From the NCBI RefSeq assembly GCF_900155865.1, contig NZ_LT707006.1, positions 1,755,685 through 1,819,684 on the forward strand: DNA of 64,000 nucleotides, written 5' to 3'. Of the stretch, positions 56,775 through 64,000 are shown in pieces. A program made the position numbers and the translations under genes. Numbering within the stretch: the stretch's first letter is position 1; the number at the start of each line of letters is the position of its first letter. The DNA is from Bacteroides bouchesdurhonensis (GTDB lineage Bacteria > Bacteroidota > Bacteroidia > Bacteroidales > Bacteroidaceae). Below the pieces are notes generated by a model, which did no database searches, had not been told where the DNA came from, and saw nothing but the letters and a program-made list of their open reading frames with translations.

Positions 56775-57521
56775 ATGAAAAAAATTGTATTGCTTCGTCA
56801 TGGAGAAAGTGTATGGAATAAGGAAAACCGTTTTACGGGGTGGACTGATGTAGATCTAACCGAAAAAGGAATTGAAGAAGCCAATAAAGCGGGAATTACT
56901 CTCAGAGAATATGGTTTCAATTTTGATAAAGCCTATACCTCTTATTTGAAACGTGCCGTTAAAACGCTGAACTGTGTGTTGGACAAGATGGATCTGGATT
57001 GGATTCCGGTAGAAAAGAGTTGGCGATTGAATGAAAAGCATTATGGGGACCTTCAAGGATTAAATAAAGCAGAAACAGCGGAAAAGTATGGTGAAGAACA
57101 AGTCTTGATTTGGCGCCGTAGTTATGATATTGCTCCCAATCCGTTATCGGAGAGTGATCTAAGGAATCCACGCTTTGATTATCGTTATCACAAAGTGCCG
57201 GATGCAGAGTTACCTCGTACGGAATCTCTGAAAGATACGATAGATCGTATTATGCCTTATTGGGAATCGGATATATTTCCTAATTTAAAAACGGCAAATA
57301 CTTTATTAGTGGTTGCACATGGTAATAGTTTGCGAGGGATTATCAAACATCTGAAGCATATATCTGATGAGGATATTGTAAAACTGAATTTGCCTACAGC
57401 TATTCCGTATGTTTTTGAGTTTGATGAGAACCTGAAAGTCGCAAATGACTACTTTCTGGGAAATCCGGAAGAAATAAAAAAACTGATGGAAGCTGTAGCC
57501 AATCAGGGAAAGAAAAAATAG
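56775..57521 (+). CDS. gpmA: 2,3-bisphosphoglycerate-dependent phosphoglycerate mutase
   Basis: A 248-residue glycolytic enzyme interconverting 3- and 2-phosphoglycerate. [10 protein letters not shown] holds the phosphohistidine (His9), and [10 protein letters not shown] the second His; RRSYDIAP is a typical mid-segment. AAGGAG lies upstream of the ATG. It is followed by class I aldolase, giving a small glycolytic operon. Confidence 0.97.
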   Translation: MKKIVLLRHGESVWNKENRFTGWTDVDLTEKGIEEANKAGITLREYGFNFDKAYTSYLKRAVKTLNCVLDKMDLDWIPVEKSWRLNEKHYGDLQGLNKAETAEKYGEEQVLIWRRSYDIAPNPLSESDLRNPRFDYRYHKVPDAELPRTESLKDTIDRIMPYWESDIFPNLKTANTLLVVAHGNSLRGIIKHLKHISDEDIVKLNLPTAIPYVFEFDENLKVANDYFLGNPEEIKKLMEAVANQGKKK

Positions 57522-57559
57522 CATATAAGATGTTATGCCTAAACTAAATTATTTTTATT

Positions 57560-58612
57560 ATGAGTAAAATTATAGATTTACTGGGTAACAAGGCCAGTTA
57601 TTATTTGGATCATACTTGCAAGACTATTGATAAGTCGTTAATTCATGTTCCTTCTCCGGATACAGTTGATAAAATCTGGATTGATTCTGATAGGAATACG
57701 AGAGTATTAAATAGTCTTCAAACTATTTTAGGACATGGACGGTTGGCGAACACCGGTTATGTATCTATTTTGCCTGTCGATCAGGATATAGAACATACTG
57801 CAGGGGCTTCTTTTGCTCCCAATCCGATTTATTTTGATCCTGAAAATATAGTAAAATTAGCTATTGAAGGAGGTTGTAATGCTGTGGCTTCTACCTTCGG
57901 TATTTTAGGAGCTGTGGCTCGAAAATATGCGCATAAAATACCTTTTGTGGTAAAACTGAATCATAATGAGTTATTGTCTTATCCAAATACTTATGATCAG
58001 GTTCTTTTCGGAACAGTAAAAGAAGCTTGGAATATGGGTGCTGTAGCAGTGGGTGCTACAATTTATTTTGGCTCCGAACAGAGTCGTCGTCAATTGGTGG
58101 AAATCGCTGAGGCTTTTGAACATGCTCATGAGTTGGGGATGGTAACTATTCTGTGGTGTTATTTGCGTAATAGTGACTTTAAAAAAGACGGAGTTGATTA
58201 TCATTCTGCAGCTGACCTTACGGGACAGGCAGATCGTCTGGGGGTTACTATCAAAGCTGATATTGTGAAACAGAAACTTCCAACTAATAACGGTGGATTT
58301 AAAGTTCTTAATTTCGGTAAGGTAGATGAACGGATGTATACGGAATTGACTTCCGATCATCCAATTGACCTTTGTCGTTATCAGGTAGCGAATGGATATA
58401 TGGGACGTGTCGGACTGATTAACTCTGGTGGAGAATCCCATGGAGCTTCCGATTTACGAGATGCTGTTATAACTGCTGTAGTAAATAAACGTGCAGGGGG
58501 TATGGGATTGATCAGTGGACGTAAAGCTTTCCAGAAGCAGATGAATAAGGGAGTGGAATTGTTGAATGCTATTCAGGATGTATATCTTGATCCGGCAATT
58601 ACTATTGCTTGA
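57560..58612 (+). CDS. fbaB: Class I fructose-bisphosphate aldolase
   Basis: A 350-residue aldolase of the FbaB/DhnA type that splits fructose 1,6-bisphosphate through a Schiff-base Lys. [19 protein letters not shown] and VVKLNHNE are conserved segments; GADIKADIV-like [10 protein letters not shown] is near the reactive Lys. Same strand as gpmA with a 38-base gap, so probably co-transcribed. Confidence 0.93.
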   Translation: MSKIIDLLGNKASYYLDHTCKTIDKSLIHVPSPDTVDKIWIDSDRNTRVLNSLQTILGHGRLANTGYVSILPVDQDIEHTAGASFAPNPIYFDPENIVKLAIEGGCNAVASTFGILGAVARKYAHKIPFVVKLNHNELLSYPNTYDQVLFGTVKEAWNMGAVAVGATIYFGSEQSRRQLVEIAEAFEHAHELGMVTILWCYLRNSDFKKDGVDYHSAADLTGQADRLGVTIKADIVKQKLPTNNGGFKVLNFGKVDERMYTELTSDHPIDLCRYQVANGYMGRVGLINSGGESHGASDLRDAVITAVVNKRAGGMGLISGRKAFQKQMNKGVELLNAIQDVYLDPAITIA

Positions 58613-58623
58613 TATGAATAGAT

Positions 58624-60153
58624 TTACGGTAAGGTAACTTGAAAATGTGGATTAGGAATATGCTGCGTATGGATAATAAAGATCATCCGGTTTAAAATAT
58701 CCGGATGTTCTGCAGCTATGTTATTGTCTTCGTGGATATCTGTTGCGAGATTATATAAAAAGGGTTCCCCTTTTTTAACTACTAACTTCCAATTTCCCAT
58801 TCGTACTCCGATTTGGTCTGTTTCGTTGAATTCCCAATATAAAAAGCCATGTTCTTTTTGTCCTTTCTTACCCAATAAAGTAGGAGCGAAGGATATTCCG
58901 TCAAAGTAGTTGATTGCTTTCTTGGGATTGGCATATCTCGTTTCATAGTCTTTCACACCAATTAATTCGCAGAAAGTAGGCATTATATCGTAGAAAGCAC
59001 AGATATGGTCATTTACGGTACCTGCAGAAATGTGTCCCGGCCAACGGGCAATAAATGGTATACGGATTCCTCCTTCATAGCATTGTCGTTTTAATCCGCG
59101 TAATTTGCCATCTCTGCCAAAGAAAGTCGGATCTGCACCTCCTTCTTCATGGGGACCATTGTCACTGGAGAAAATAACTAATGTGTTTTCGTCCAAACCT
59201 TTTTCTTTCAATTTTTCCAGTACTTCTCCGACGTAATAGTCCAATCGGGTAATCATTCCGGCGAATTGTGCGTGTACGTGGGTAATTGCATTGTATCTGG
59301 AACCTTCTTGCCCGCCAAAGCTTTTATCCGGATTAAATTTTGCTTTATATCCGTTTAGGATGGAATCTTCCGGCTGAACTAGCTCTGCGTGGGGTAAAGT
59401 ATAGGTAAATACTCCAAAGAATGGTTGTTCACCATCTTGTTGATCCAACCATTCCATCGCTTTTTGATGGATTATATCAGCGGAGTATTGTGGTCTTTTA
59501 TGATAATCGGGACCATACATCGGATATTTGATATTTTCATCCATGACAACACGTACTGTGCCTGTATCTCCCAATGCTTTGCTATATCTGTTTAGAAAAT
59601 TAGGATAATATAAATGTGCTTGAAATTGGCAGATGTAACCGAAATATTCATCAATACCCCGTTTGTCGGGTGTAGAACAAGATCCTTCATAGCCTCCTGC
59701 CCATTTACCGAACATACCGGTAGTATATCCGTTATCTTTCATTATCTCGGGTAAAATGACATGATTAGGATCATAAGGATGTTGGCCTACAACGGAATAT
59801 TCTTTGTTGTTGCCATACATTACAGTGGGTACATTTTTCCAATATTCTTTATTTCCTCTGACTTCGCAATGTCCTGTATGTTGTCCTGTCATGAATGACG
59901 CTCTGGAAGGAGCACTGACCGGGCTACCTGCATAAGCTTGTGTAAATCGCATTCCTTCACTGGCCATTGCATCCAGATGAGGGGTATTGATGAAAGGTTG
60001 GCCATAGCATCCTAAATCTCCATATCCCATATCGTCACAAAGGATGAAAATAATATTGGGTTTAGTATTGTTCTTTTGTGCACTGACGGATGATGTAGAA
60101 AGTAATAGTGCACCACTAACCAGAGAAAGTAATTGATAATTCATAATATTCAT
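58624..60153 (-). CDS. Serine-type sulfatase
   Basis: A 509-residue secreted sulfatase (signal ending SSVSAQ). The formylglycine motif is SAPSR with Ser80 as the precursor residue, so it needs the anaerobic radical-SAM maturase, not the aerobic enzyme. The metal residues LCDDMGYGD and SSDNGPHEEGG are intact. An internal ATG (60144, MNYQLL) could be the start. Substrate unknown. It is convergent with the aldolase, and divergent from the APH-RapZ gene. Confidence 0.93.
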   Translation of the reverse strand: MNIMNYQLLSLVSGALLLSTSSVSAQKNNTKPNIIFILCDDMGYGDLGCYGQPFINTPHLDAMASEGMRFTQAYAGSPVSAPSRASFMTGQHTGHCEVRGNKEYWKNVPTVMYGNNKEYSVVGQHPYDPNHVILPEIMKDNGYTTGMFGKWAGGYEGSCSTPDKRGIDEYFGYICQFQAHLYYPNFLNRYSKALGDTGTVRVVMDENIKYPMYGPDYHKRPQYSADIIHQKAMEWLDQQDGEQPFFGVFTYTLPHAELVQPEDSILNGYKAKFNPDKSFGGQEGSRYNAITHVHAQFAGMITRLDYYVGEVLEKLKEKGLDENTLVIFSSDNGPHEEGGADPTFFGRDGKLRGLKRQCYEGGIRIPFIARWPGHISAGTVNDHICAFYDIMPTFCELIGVKDYETRYANPKKAINYFDGISFAPTLLGKKGQKEHGFLYWEFNETDQIGVRMGNWKLVVKKGEPFLYNLATDIHEDNNIAAEHPDILNRMIFIIHTQHIPNPHFQVTLP

Positions 60154-60172
60154 TATTTGGAGGTATCCGGAA

Positions 60173-60180
60173 CAAAGATA
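60173..60180 (-). promoter_or_regulatory. -7 promoter box for sulfatase
   Basis: Minus-strand TATCTTTG, 20 bases before the sulfatase start. Confidence 0.55.
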
Positions 60181-60197
60181 CTATTTTCAACTGAATA

Positions 60198-60231
60198 TTT
60201 GTTAAAACTACAATCTTAATTTCTATCTTTG
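60198..60231 (+). promoter_or_regulatory. Promoter for APH-RapZ gene
   Basis: TTTG at 60198-60201 and TATCTTTG at 60224-60231, 22 bases apart, match both halves of the Bacteroides promoter. The -7 box lies 17 bases before the ATG. Confidence 0.6.
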
Positions 60232-60248
60232 CTCGAAAATGTACGATT

Positions 60249-61679
60249 ATGATAACTGAAGAATTACAGAAAATATATCAGACATATACGGGAGCTCCTG
60301 CAGAAACGATTAGCGAGTTACCGTCTTCCGGCTCTAATCGCCGTTACTTTCGTCTTTCAGGTGTACAAACATTAATTGGCGTTTACGGTACTTCTGTTGA
60401 AGAGAACGAGGCTTTTCTTTATATGGCAGATCATTTCCGGAAAGCTGGGATTCCTGTTCCTGAAGTGTATTGTACTTCAGATGATAAAAATTATTATCTG
60501 CAGGAGGATTTGAATGATACTCTTCTGTTCAATGCTATAGAGAAGGGGCGTGCCACAAGTGTTTTTTCTGAAGAGGAAAAGATATTGTTACGTAAAACGA
60601 TACGTTTGCTTCCTGCTATTCAGTTTGCCGGAGCCAATGGATTTGATTTTTCCCGTTGTTATCCTCAGCCCGAATTCAATCAACGTTCTATACTTTGGGA
60701 CTTGAATTACTTCAAATATTGTTTCCTTAAGGCTACTGGAATGGAGTTTCAGGAAGATAAACTGGAGGATGATTTTCAGAAAATGAGTGATGTTTTGTTG
60801 CGTAGTTCTTCTGCTACCTTTATGTATCGTGATTTCCAAAGCCGTAACGTAATGATCAAAGACGGAGAGCCTTGGTTTATAGACTTTCAGGGAGGACGGA
60901 AAGGTCCTTTTTATTATGATGTCGCTTCTTTCCTTTGGCAAGCGAAAGCTAAATATCCTGATAGTTTGCGGAGAGAACTTTTGGAGGAATATATGGATGC
61001 GTTGCGTAAGTATAAACCGATTGACGAACCTTATTTCTATAGCCAGTTACGGCATTTTGTTCTTTTTCGTACTTTGCAGGTATTGGGAGCTTATGGTTTT
61101 AGAGGGTACTTTGAGAAGAAGCCTCATTTTATTCAGAGTGTACCTTATGCTATTGAGAACTTACGGGAATTACTGAAAGAAGACTATCCTGAATATCCAT
61201 ATCTTTGCAAAGTATTGAGAGAATTAACCGAACTGAAACAATTTACTGACGATCTGAAAAAACGGCAACTCACTGTTAAAGTGATGAGTTTTGCTTATAA
61301 GAAAGGAATTCCTGATGATCCGACGGGCAATGGCGGCGGATATGTTTTTGATTGTCGTGCAGTGAATAATCCGGGTAAATATGAACGTTATAAACCTTTT
61401 ACCGGATTGGATGAACCGGTTATTAGTTTCTTAGAGGAGGATGGTGAGATCCTTCATTTTTTGGATTCTGCCTATGCATTAGTAGATGCTTCTGTAAAGC
61501 GTTATATGGAGCGTGGATTCAGTAACCTTTCTGTGTGTTTCGGTTGTACGGGAGGACAACACCGCTCTGTTTATTCTGCTCAACATATGGCTGAACATCT
61601 GAATCGTAAATTCGGAGTCAAAGTTGAATTGGTGCATCGTGAACAGAATATAGAAAAGACATTTGAAGCAACAGTATGA
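60249..61679 (+). CDS. APH-type kinase fused to RapZ C-terminal domain
   Basis: A 476-residue fusion. Residues 1-320 are an aminoglycoside-phosphotransferase-like kinase (SGSNRRYFRL, catalytic MYRDFQSRNVMI, metal IDFQGG). Residues 335-476 are a RapZ C-terminal domain (VMSFAYKKGIPDD, FDCRAVNNPG, VCFGCTGGQHRSV). The kinase part resembles AmgK, which phosphorylates N-acetylmuramate or GlcNAc in peptidoglycan recycling. The gene overlaps a MurU-like gene by four bases, which supports that role. The RapZ part may bind RNA or amino sugar phosphates. Confidence 0.88.
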   Translation: MITEELQKIYQTYTGAPAETISELPSSGSNRRYFRLSGVQTLIGVYGTSVEENEAFLYMADHFRKAGIPVPEVYCTSDDKNYYLQEDLNDTLLFNAIEKGRATSVFSEEEKILLRKTIRLLPAIQFAGANGFDFSRCYPQPEFNQRSILWDLNYFKYCFLKATGMEFQEDKLEDDFQKMSDVLLRSSSATFMYRDFQSRNVMIKDGEPWFIDFQGGRKGPFYYDVASFLWQAKAKYPDSLRRELLEEYMDALRKYKPIDEPYFYSQLRHFVLFRTLQVLGAYGFRGYFEKKPHFIQSVPYAIENLRELLKEDYPEYPYLCKVLRELTELKQFTDDLKKRQLTVKVMSFAYKKGIPDDPTGNGGGYVFDCRAVNNPGKYERYKPFTGLDEPVISFLEEDGEILHFLDSAYALVDASVKRYMERGFSNLSVCFGCTGGQHRSVYSAQHMAEHLNRKFGVKVELVHREQNIEKTFEATV

Positions 61680-62425
61680 AAGCTATGATATTTGCGGCCG
61701 GCTTGGGCAGTCGGCTGAAGCCTCTGACTGATACAATGCCTAAAGCTCTTGTTCCGGTGGCCGGATGTCCTATGTTAGAACATGTTATCTTAAAATTGAA
61801 AGCATCGGGATTCACTAAGATTGTGATTAATATTCATCATTTTGGGGATCAGATCCTTGACTTTTTGAAAGTTAATCATAATTTTGGGCTTAATATTCTC
61901 ATTTCCGACGAGAGAGATTATTTACTGGATACAGGGGGCGGTATCAAGAAAGCCCGTTCTTTTTTTGAGGATTCTGACGAACCATTTTTAATTCATAATG
62001 TCGATATTCTTTCGGATATCAATCTGAAAGAGTTATATGACTATCATATTCAAAAAGGTGGCGTGGCAACTTTATTGGCTAGCCGGCGTAAAACTTCCCG
62101 TTACTTGCTTTTTGATCAAAGACAAAAACTTTGTGGGTGGATAAATAAAGGTACAGGACAAATAAAACCTGAGGGGTTTCATTATGTCGAGGCTTTTTAT
62201 CTGGAATATGCATTTAGTGGTATCCATGTTCTTTCTCCTGCTATTTTTCAATTGATGGATGTTCCATGTTGGGAAGGAAAGTTCTCTATTATGGATTTTT
62301 ATCTTGCTACTTGTCAAGAGGTGGAATATAACGGTTATCTTACTGAAAATTTGCAATTGATTGACATTGGTAAACCTGAAACATTGGCATGTGCTGAAGA
62401 GTTTATTCGTAAATCAGGTATATAA
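61676..62425 (+). CDS. MurU-like nucleotidyltransferase
   Basis: A 249-residue sugar-1-phosphate nucleotidyltransferase: FAAGLGSRLKPLTDTMPKAL is the NTP-binding signature, and HNVDILSD the metal Asp. It overlaps the kinase gene (ATGA). Together they fit an AmgK/MurU pathway that converts recycled MurNAc to UDP-MurNAc, bypassing de novo synthesis and fosfomycin block. Sugar specificity is inferred from context. Confidence 0.88.
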   Translation: MKAMIFAAGLGSRLKPLTDTMPKALVPVAGCPMLEHVILKLKASGFTKIVINIHHFGDQILDFLKVNHNFGLNILISDERDYLLDTGGGIKKARSFFEDSDEPFLIHNVDILSDINLKELYDYHIQKGGVATLLASRRKTSRYLLFDQRQKLCGWINKGTGQIKPEGFHYVEAFYLEYAFSGIHVLSPAIFQLMDVPCWEGKFSIMDFYLATCQEVEYNGYLTENLQLIDIGKPETLACAEEFIRKSGI

Positions 62426-62544
62426 AATGTATTTTTATAATAATAAACCGTCAAAAGGAAAGTGATATTTTCATTTGAGAGTAATTTTTTCAGTATAGGA
62501 ATCTAAAAACTTACAGAATTTATAGCGTATACCATTCTTTTTAG

Positions 62545-62552
62545 TAACTTTG
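62545..62552 (+). promoter_or_regulatory. -7 promoter box for ECF sigma gene
   Basis: TAACTTTG, 30 bases before the ATG at 62583. Confidence 0.5.
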
Positions 62553-62582
62553 CTTTTGATATTTTTTCGAAAACAAACTGTT

Positions 62583-63131
62583 ATGTCAAAAGAACTATTC
62601 GAACTATCTGATAACAATCGAGTGGTGAGAGTGCTAAAGAGGGGAGATCAGCAAACTTTTGAAGCTGTATATAAGGCATATAGCAATTCGTTACGGATAT
62701 ATGCAACGAATATCCTGCAAGATGCTGAGGCGGCTTATGAAGTTGTGCAGGATACTTTTATGGCAGTTTGGATGAATCGTAAAACATTAGATGAAACAAA
62801 ATCTTTTCGCAACTATTTATTACGTGCCGTTCATAATAATTCGCTAAAATTAATCAAAACGGAAGAAGCGCGTAAAGCTCGGGAAGAGAGGGCAATGGAA
62901 GAGCAGAAACAAGATTGGGAGGAGACTTCTAAATCTGCACGTGGAGTGGAAGTGTTGATTCCTGCCATTGAACGTTTACCGGAGCAAAGTCGCAGGGTAC
63001 TACAAATGAGTTATTGGGAAGAAAAAAAGAATTCTATTATTGCCGAAGAGTTGTCTATTTCTATCCGGACTGTGGAGACTATATTATATAAGGTAAAGAA
63101 GAAATTAAGAGGAGAAATCAAGAAAAATTAA
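62583..63131 (+). CDS. ECF sigma-70 factor
   Basis: A 182-residue FecI-type sigma factor with region 2 (FEAVYKAYSNSLRIYATNIL, VQDTFMAVWMNR) and region 4 (LPEQSRRVLQMSYWEEKKNS, SIRTVETILYKVKKKL). Start chosen at MSKELF, since the -7 box lies too close to the earlier in-frame ATG at 62550. A FecR-type anti-sigma follows, the usual gene pair for a SusC/SusD glycan locus that would lie beyond the window. Confidence 0.93.
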   Translation: MSKELFELSDNNRVVRVLKRGDQQTFEAVYKAYSNSLRIYATNILQDAEAAYEVVQDTFMAVWMNRKTLDETKSFRNYLLRAVHNNSLKLIKTEEARKAREERAMEEQKQDWEETSKSARGVEVLIPAIERLPEQSRRVLQMSYWEEKKNSIIAEELSISIRTVETILYKVKKKLRGEIKKN

Positions 63132-63213
63132 GCTCCGTTCAAAAAAAAATCCAAATTGAATACGTAAATTTGAGAGTGTTGGTATTATATATAATGAATA
63201 AAGTTCATTATGT

Positions 63214-64000
63214 ATGGATACAAAACATGATATTCCCGAACGGGAAATAGGTGAGCAGGAAGATGAGTTGCTCGAAAAACTTTGGGATCAATTACCCGAT
63301 TCCCAGGGAGGGGTGAGTTCTTCTGATCAGGGTTTCAAAGATTTACAATGCCGGATTCAAAATAAACTTCGTATCAGGCGGCGGTTTCGTATTGCAGCAA
63401 TTAGCGGAATTGCTGCAGCGTTGATAACAGGCGTACTAATGCTTCAACTACCTGTTCAGCCAAAACAAGAGTCTACTGCTATTTCGCAGTTACAAGATAT
63501 GGGAGTCACCATATCTAATAATCAGGTTATATTGAAAATGGATAATGATGTAGTTATGTCTCTTGACAGTGCTGCATGTATTGAACAGAATACTTCTGAT
63601 GATATTGCTTTAAGGACATCTAGTGGGGATAAGCTTGCTTTAGCTGGAGAACGTATATTGAGACTGGAAGTTCCTGCCGGACGTCGTTTCCAAATGACTT
63701 TATCAGATGGTACACAAGTATGGTTGAACTCTTCTTCTACACTCGAATATCCAGCTTCTTTTGAGGGTAAATCCGAGCGTAGGGTGAAACTGACAGGAGA
63801 AGCTTTTTTTGAGGTTAAGCGTAATGAGAAGTGCCCTTTTTATGTAGAAACAGGGCAACAGGAATCCATACGTGTATTAGGTACCAGTTTTAATGTCAAT
63901 GCATATCCGGAAAGTGAAAAACACGTTACTACTCTCGTTACAGGAAAAATCAGTTATCAATTTGGAAAAGTAAAAGAAGATATCATTCTGAATCCTGATC
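63214..64000 (+). CDS. FecR-type anti-sigma factor, partial
   Basis: Begins MDTKHDIPEREIGEQED and remains open at the window edge (262 codons seen). Cytoplasmic N-terminus, one membrane segment near residue 75 (IAAISGIAAALITGVLM), then a periplasmic FecR domain (VPAGRRFQMTLSDGTQVWLN, GEAFFEVKR, VLGTSFNVNAY). It lies 82 bases after the sigma gene and would transmit an outer-membrane signal to it. Confidence 0.93.
   Translation, partial: MDTKHDIPEREIGEQEDELLEKLWDQLPDSQGGVSSSDQGFKDLQCRIQNKLRIRRRFRIAAISGIAAALITGVLMLQLPVQPKQESTAISQLQDMGVTISNNQVILKMDNDVVMSLDSAACIEQNTSDDIALRTSSGDKLALAGERILRLEVPAGRRFQMTLSDGTQVWLNSSSTLEYPASFEGKSERRVKLTGEAFFEVKRNEKCPFYVETGQQESIRVLGTSFNVNAYPESEKHVTTLVTGKISYQFGKVKEDIILNPD

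Overview
The window is a Bacteroides chromosome segment, most like the B. thetaiotaomicron/ovatus group. This rests on housekeeping proteins of typical Bacteroides form, TAnnTTTG -7 promoter boxes, an ECF sigma/FecR pair, GH92 and pullulanase lipoproteins, a serine-type sulfatase, and GG-leader peptides with HlyD and LanC-like relatives. Species is not resolved from sequence reading alone.

Layout. 1-14.3 kb is ordinary core: carbonic anhydrase, a nitroreductase-DUF2520-KdsC-Maf run, a convergent TPR protein, porin plus solute-binding lipoprotein, pgk, nth, MFS, and pheS divergent from a TonB-like gene. 14.3-16 kb is a gene-poor scar with a frameshifted polyvalent-type gene beside tRNA-Ala(GGC). 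16.2-27 kb is core/metabolic: DUF4286-ruvC, pullulanase, ModF-like ABC ATPase, a GH92 enzyme whose catalytic-acid position is Gln, S41 peptidase and an erythromycin-esterase-like lipoprotein. 27.2-30.2 kb holds a VapE/DUF3874 ATPase divergent from an HU-like protein across a palindrome-rich region.

30.7-56.5 kb is a strongly rearranged, AT-rich accessory island and the most interesting part. It reads as an export-dependent polymorphic toxin locus. Proteins with a short double-glycine leader (MKKITRKDF...EMRRYVGG type) and a Gly/Tyr/Asp-rich linker carry different C-terminal domains: JAB/JAMM-like, HExxH zincin-like, and others unknown. Orphan C-terminal pieces (HEAQH zincin-like, papain-like) lie between them. 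Each is followed by small lipoproteins or secreted proteins that are candidate immunity proteins, including a four-copy tandem array with a period of about 666 bp. A repeated accessory cassette (erythromycin-esterase-like, GT32 glycosyltransferase, LanC-like, UDP-galactopyranose mutase) is present twice. In the first copy every gene is damaged: a poly-A frameshift, a nonsense codon, an IS4-type insertion with target duplication, and truncation next to an IS5-type remnant. In the second copy GT32-LanC-like-Glf is intact. A decayed HlyD fragment hints at the matching type I/PCAT exporter.

56.8-64 kb returns to core: gpmA, class I aldolase, sulfatase, an APH-RapZ fusion overlapping a MurU-like nucleotidyltransferase, and an ECF sigma factor followed by a FecR anti-sigma gene that runs off the window end.
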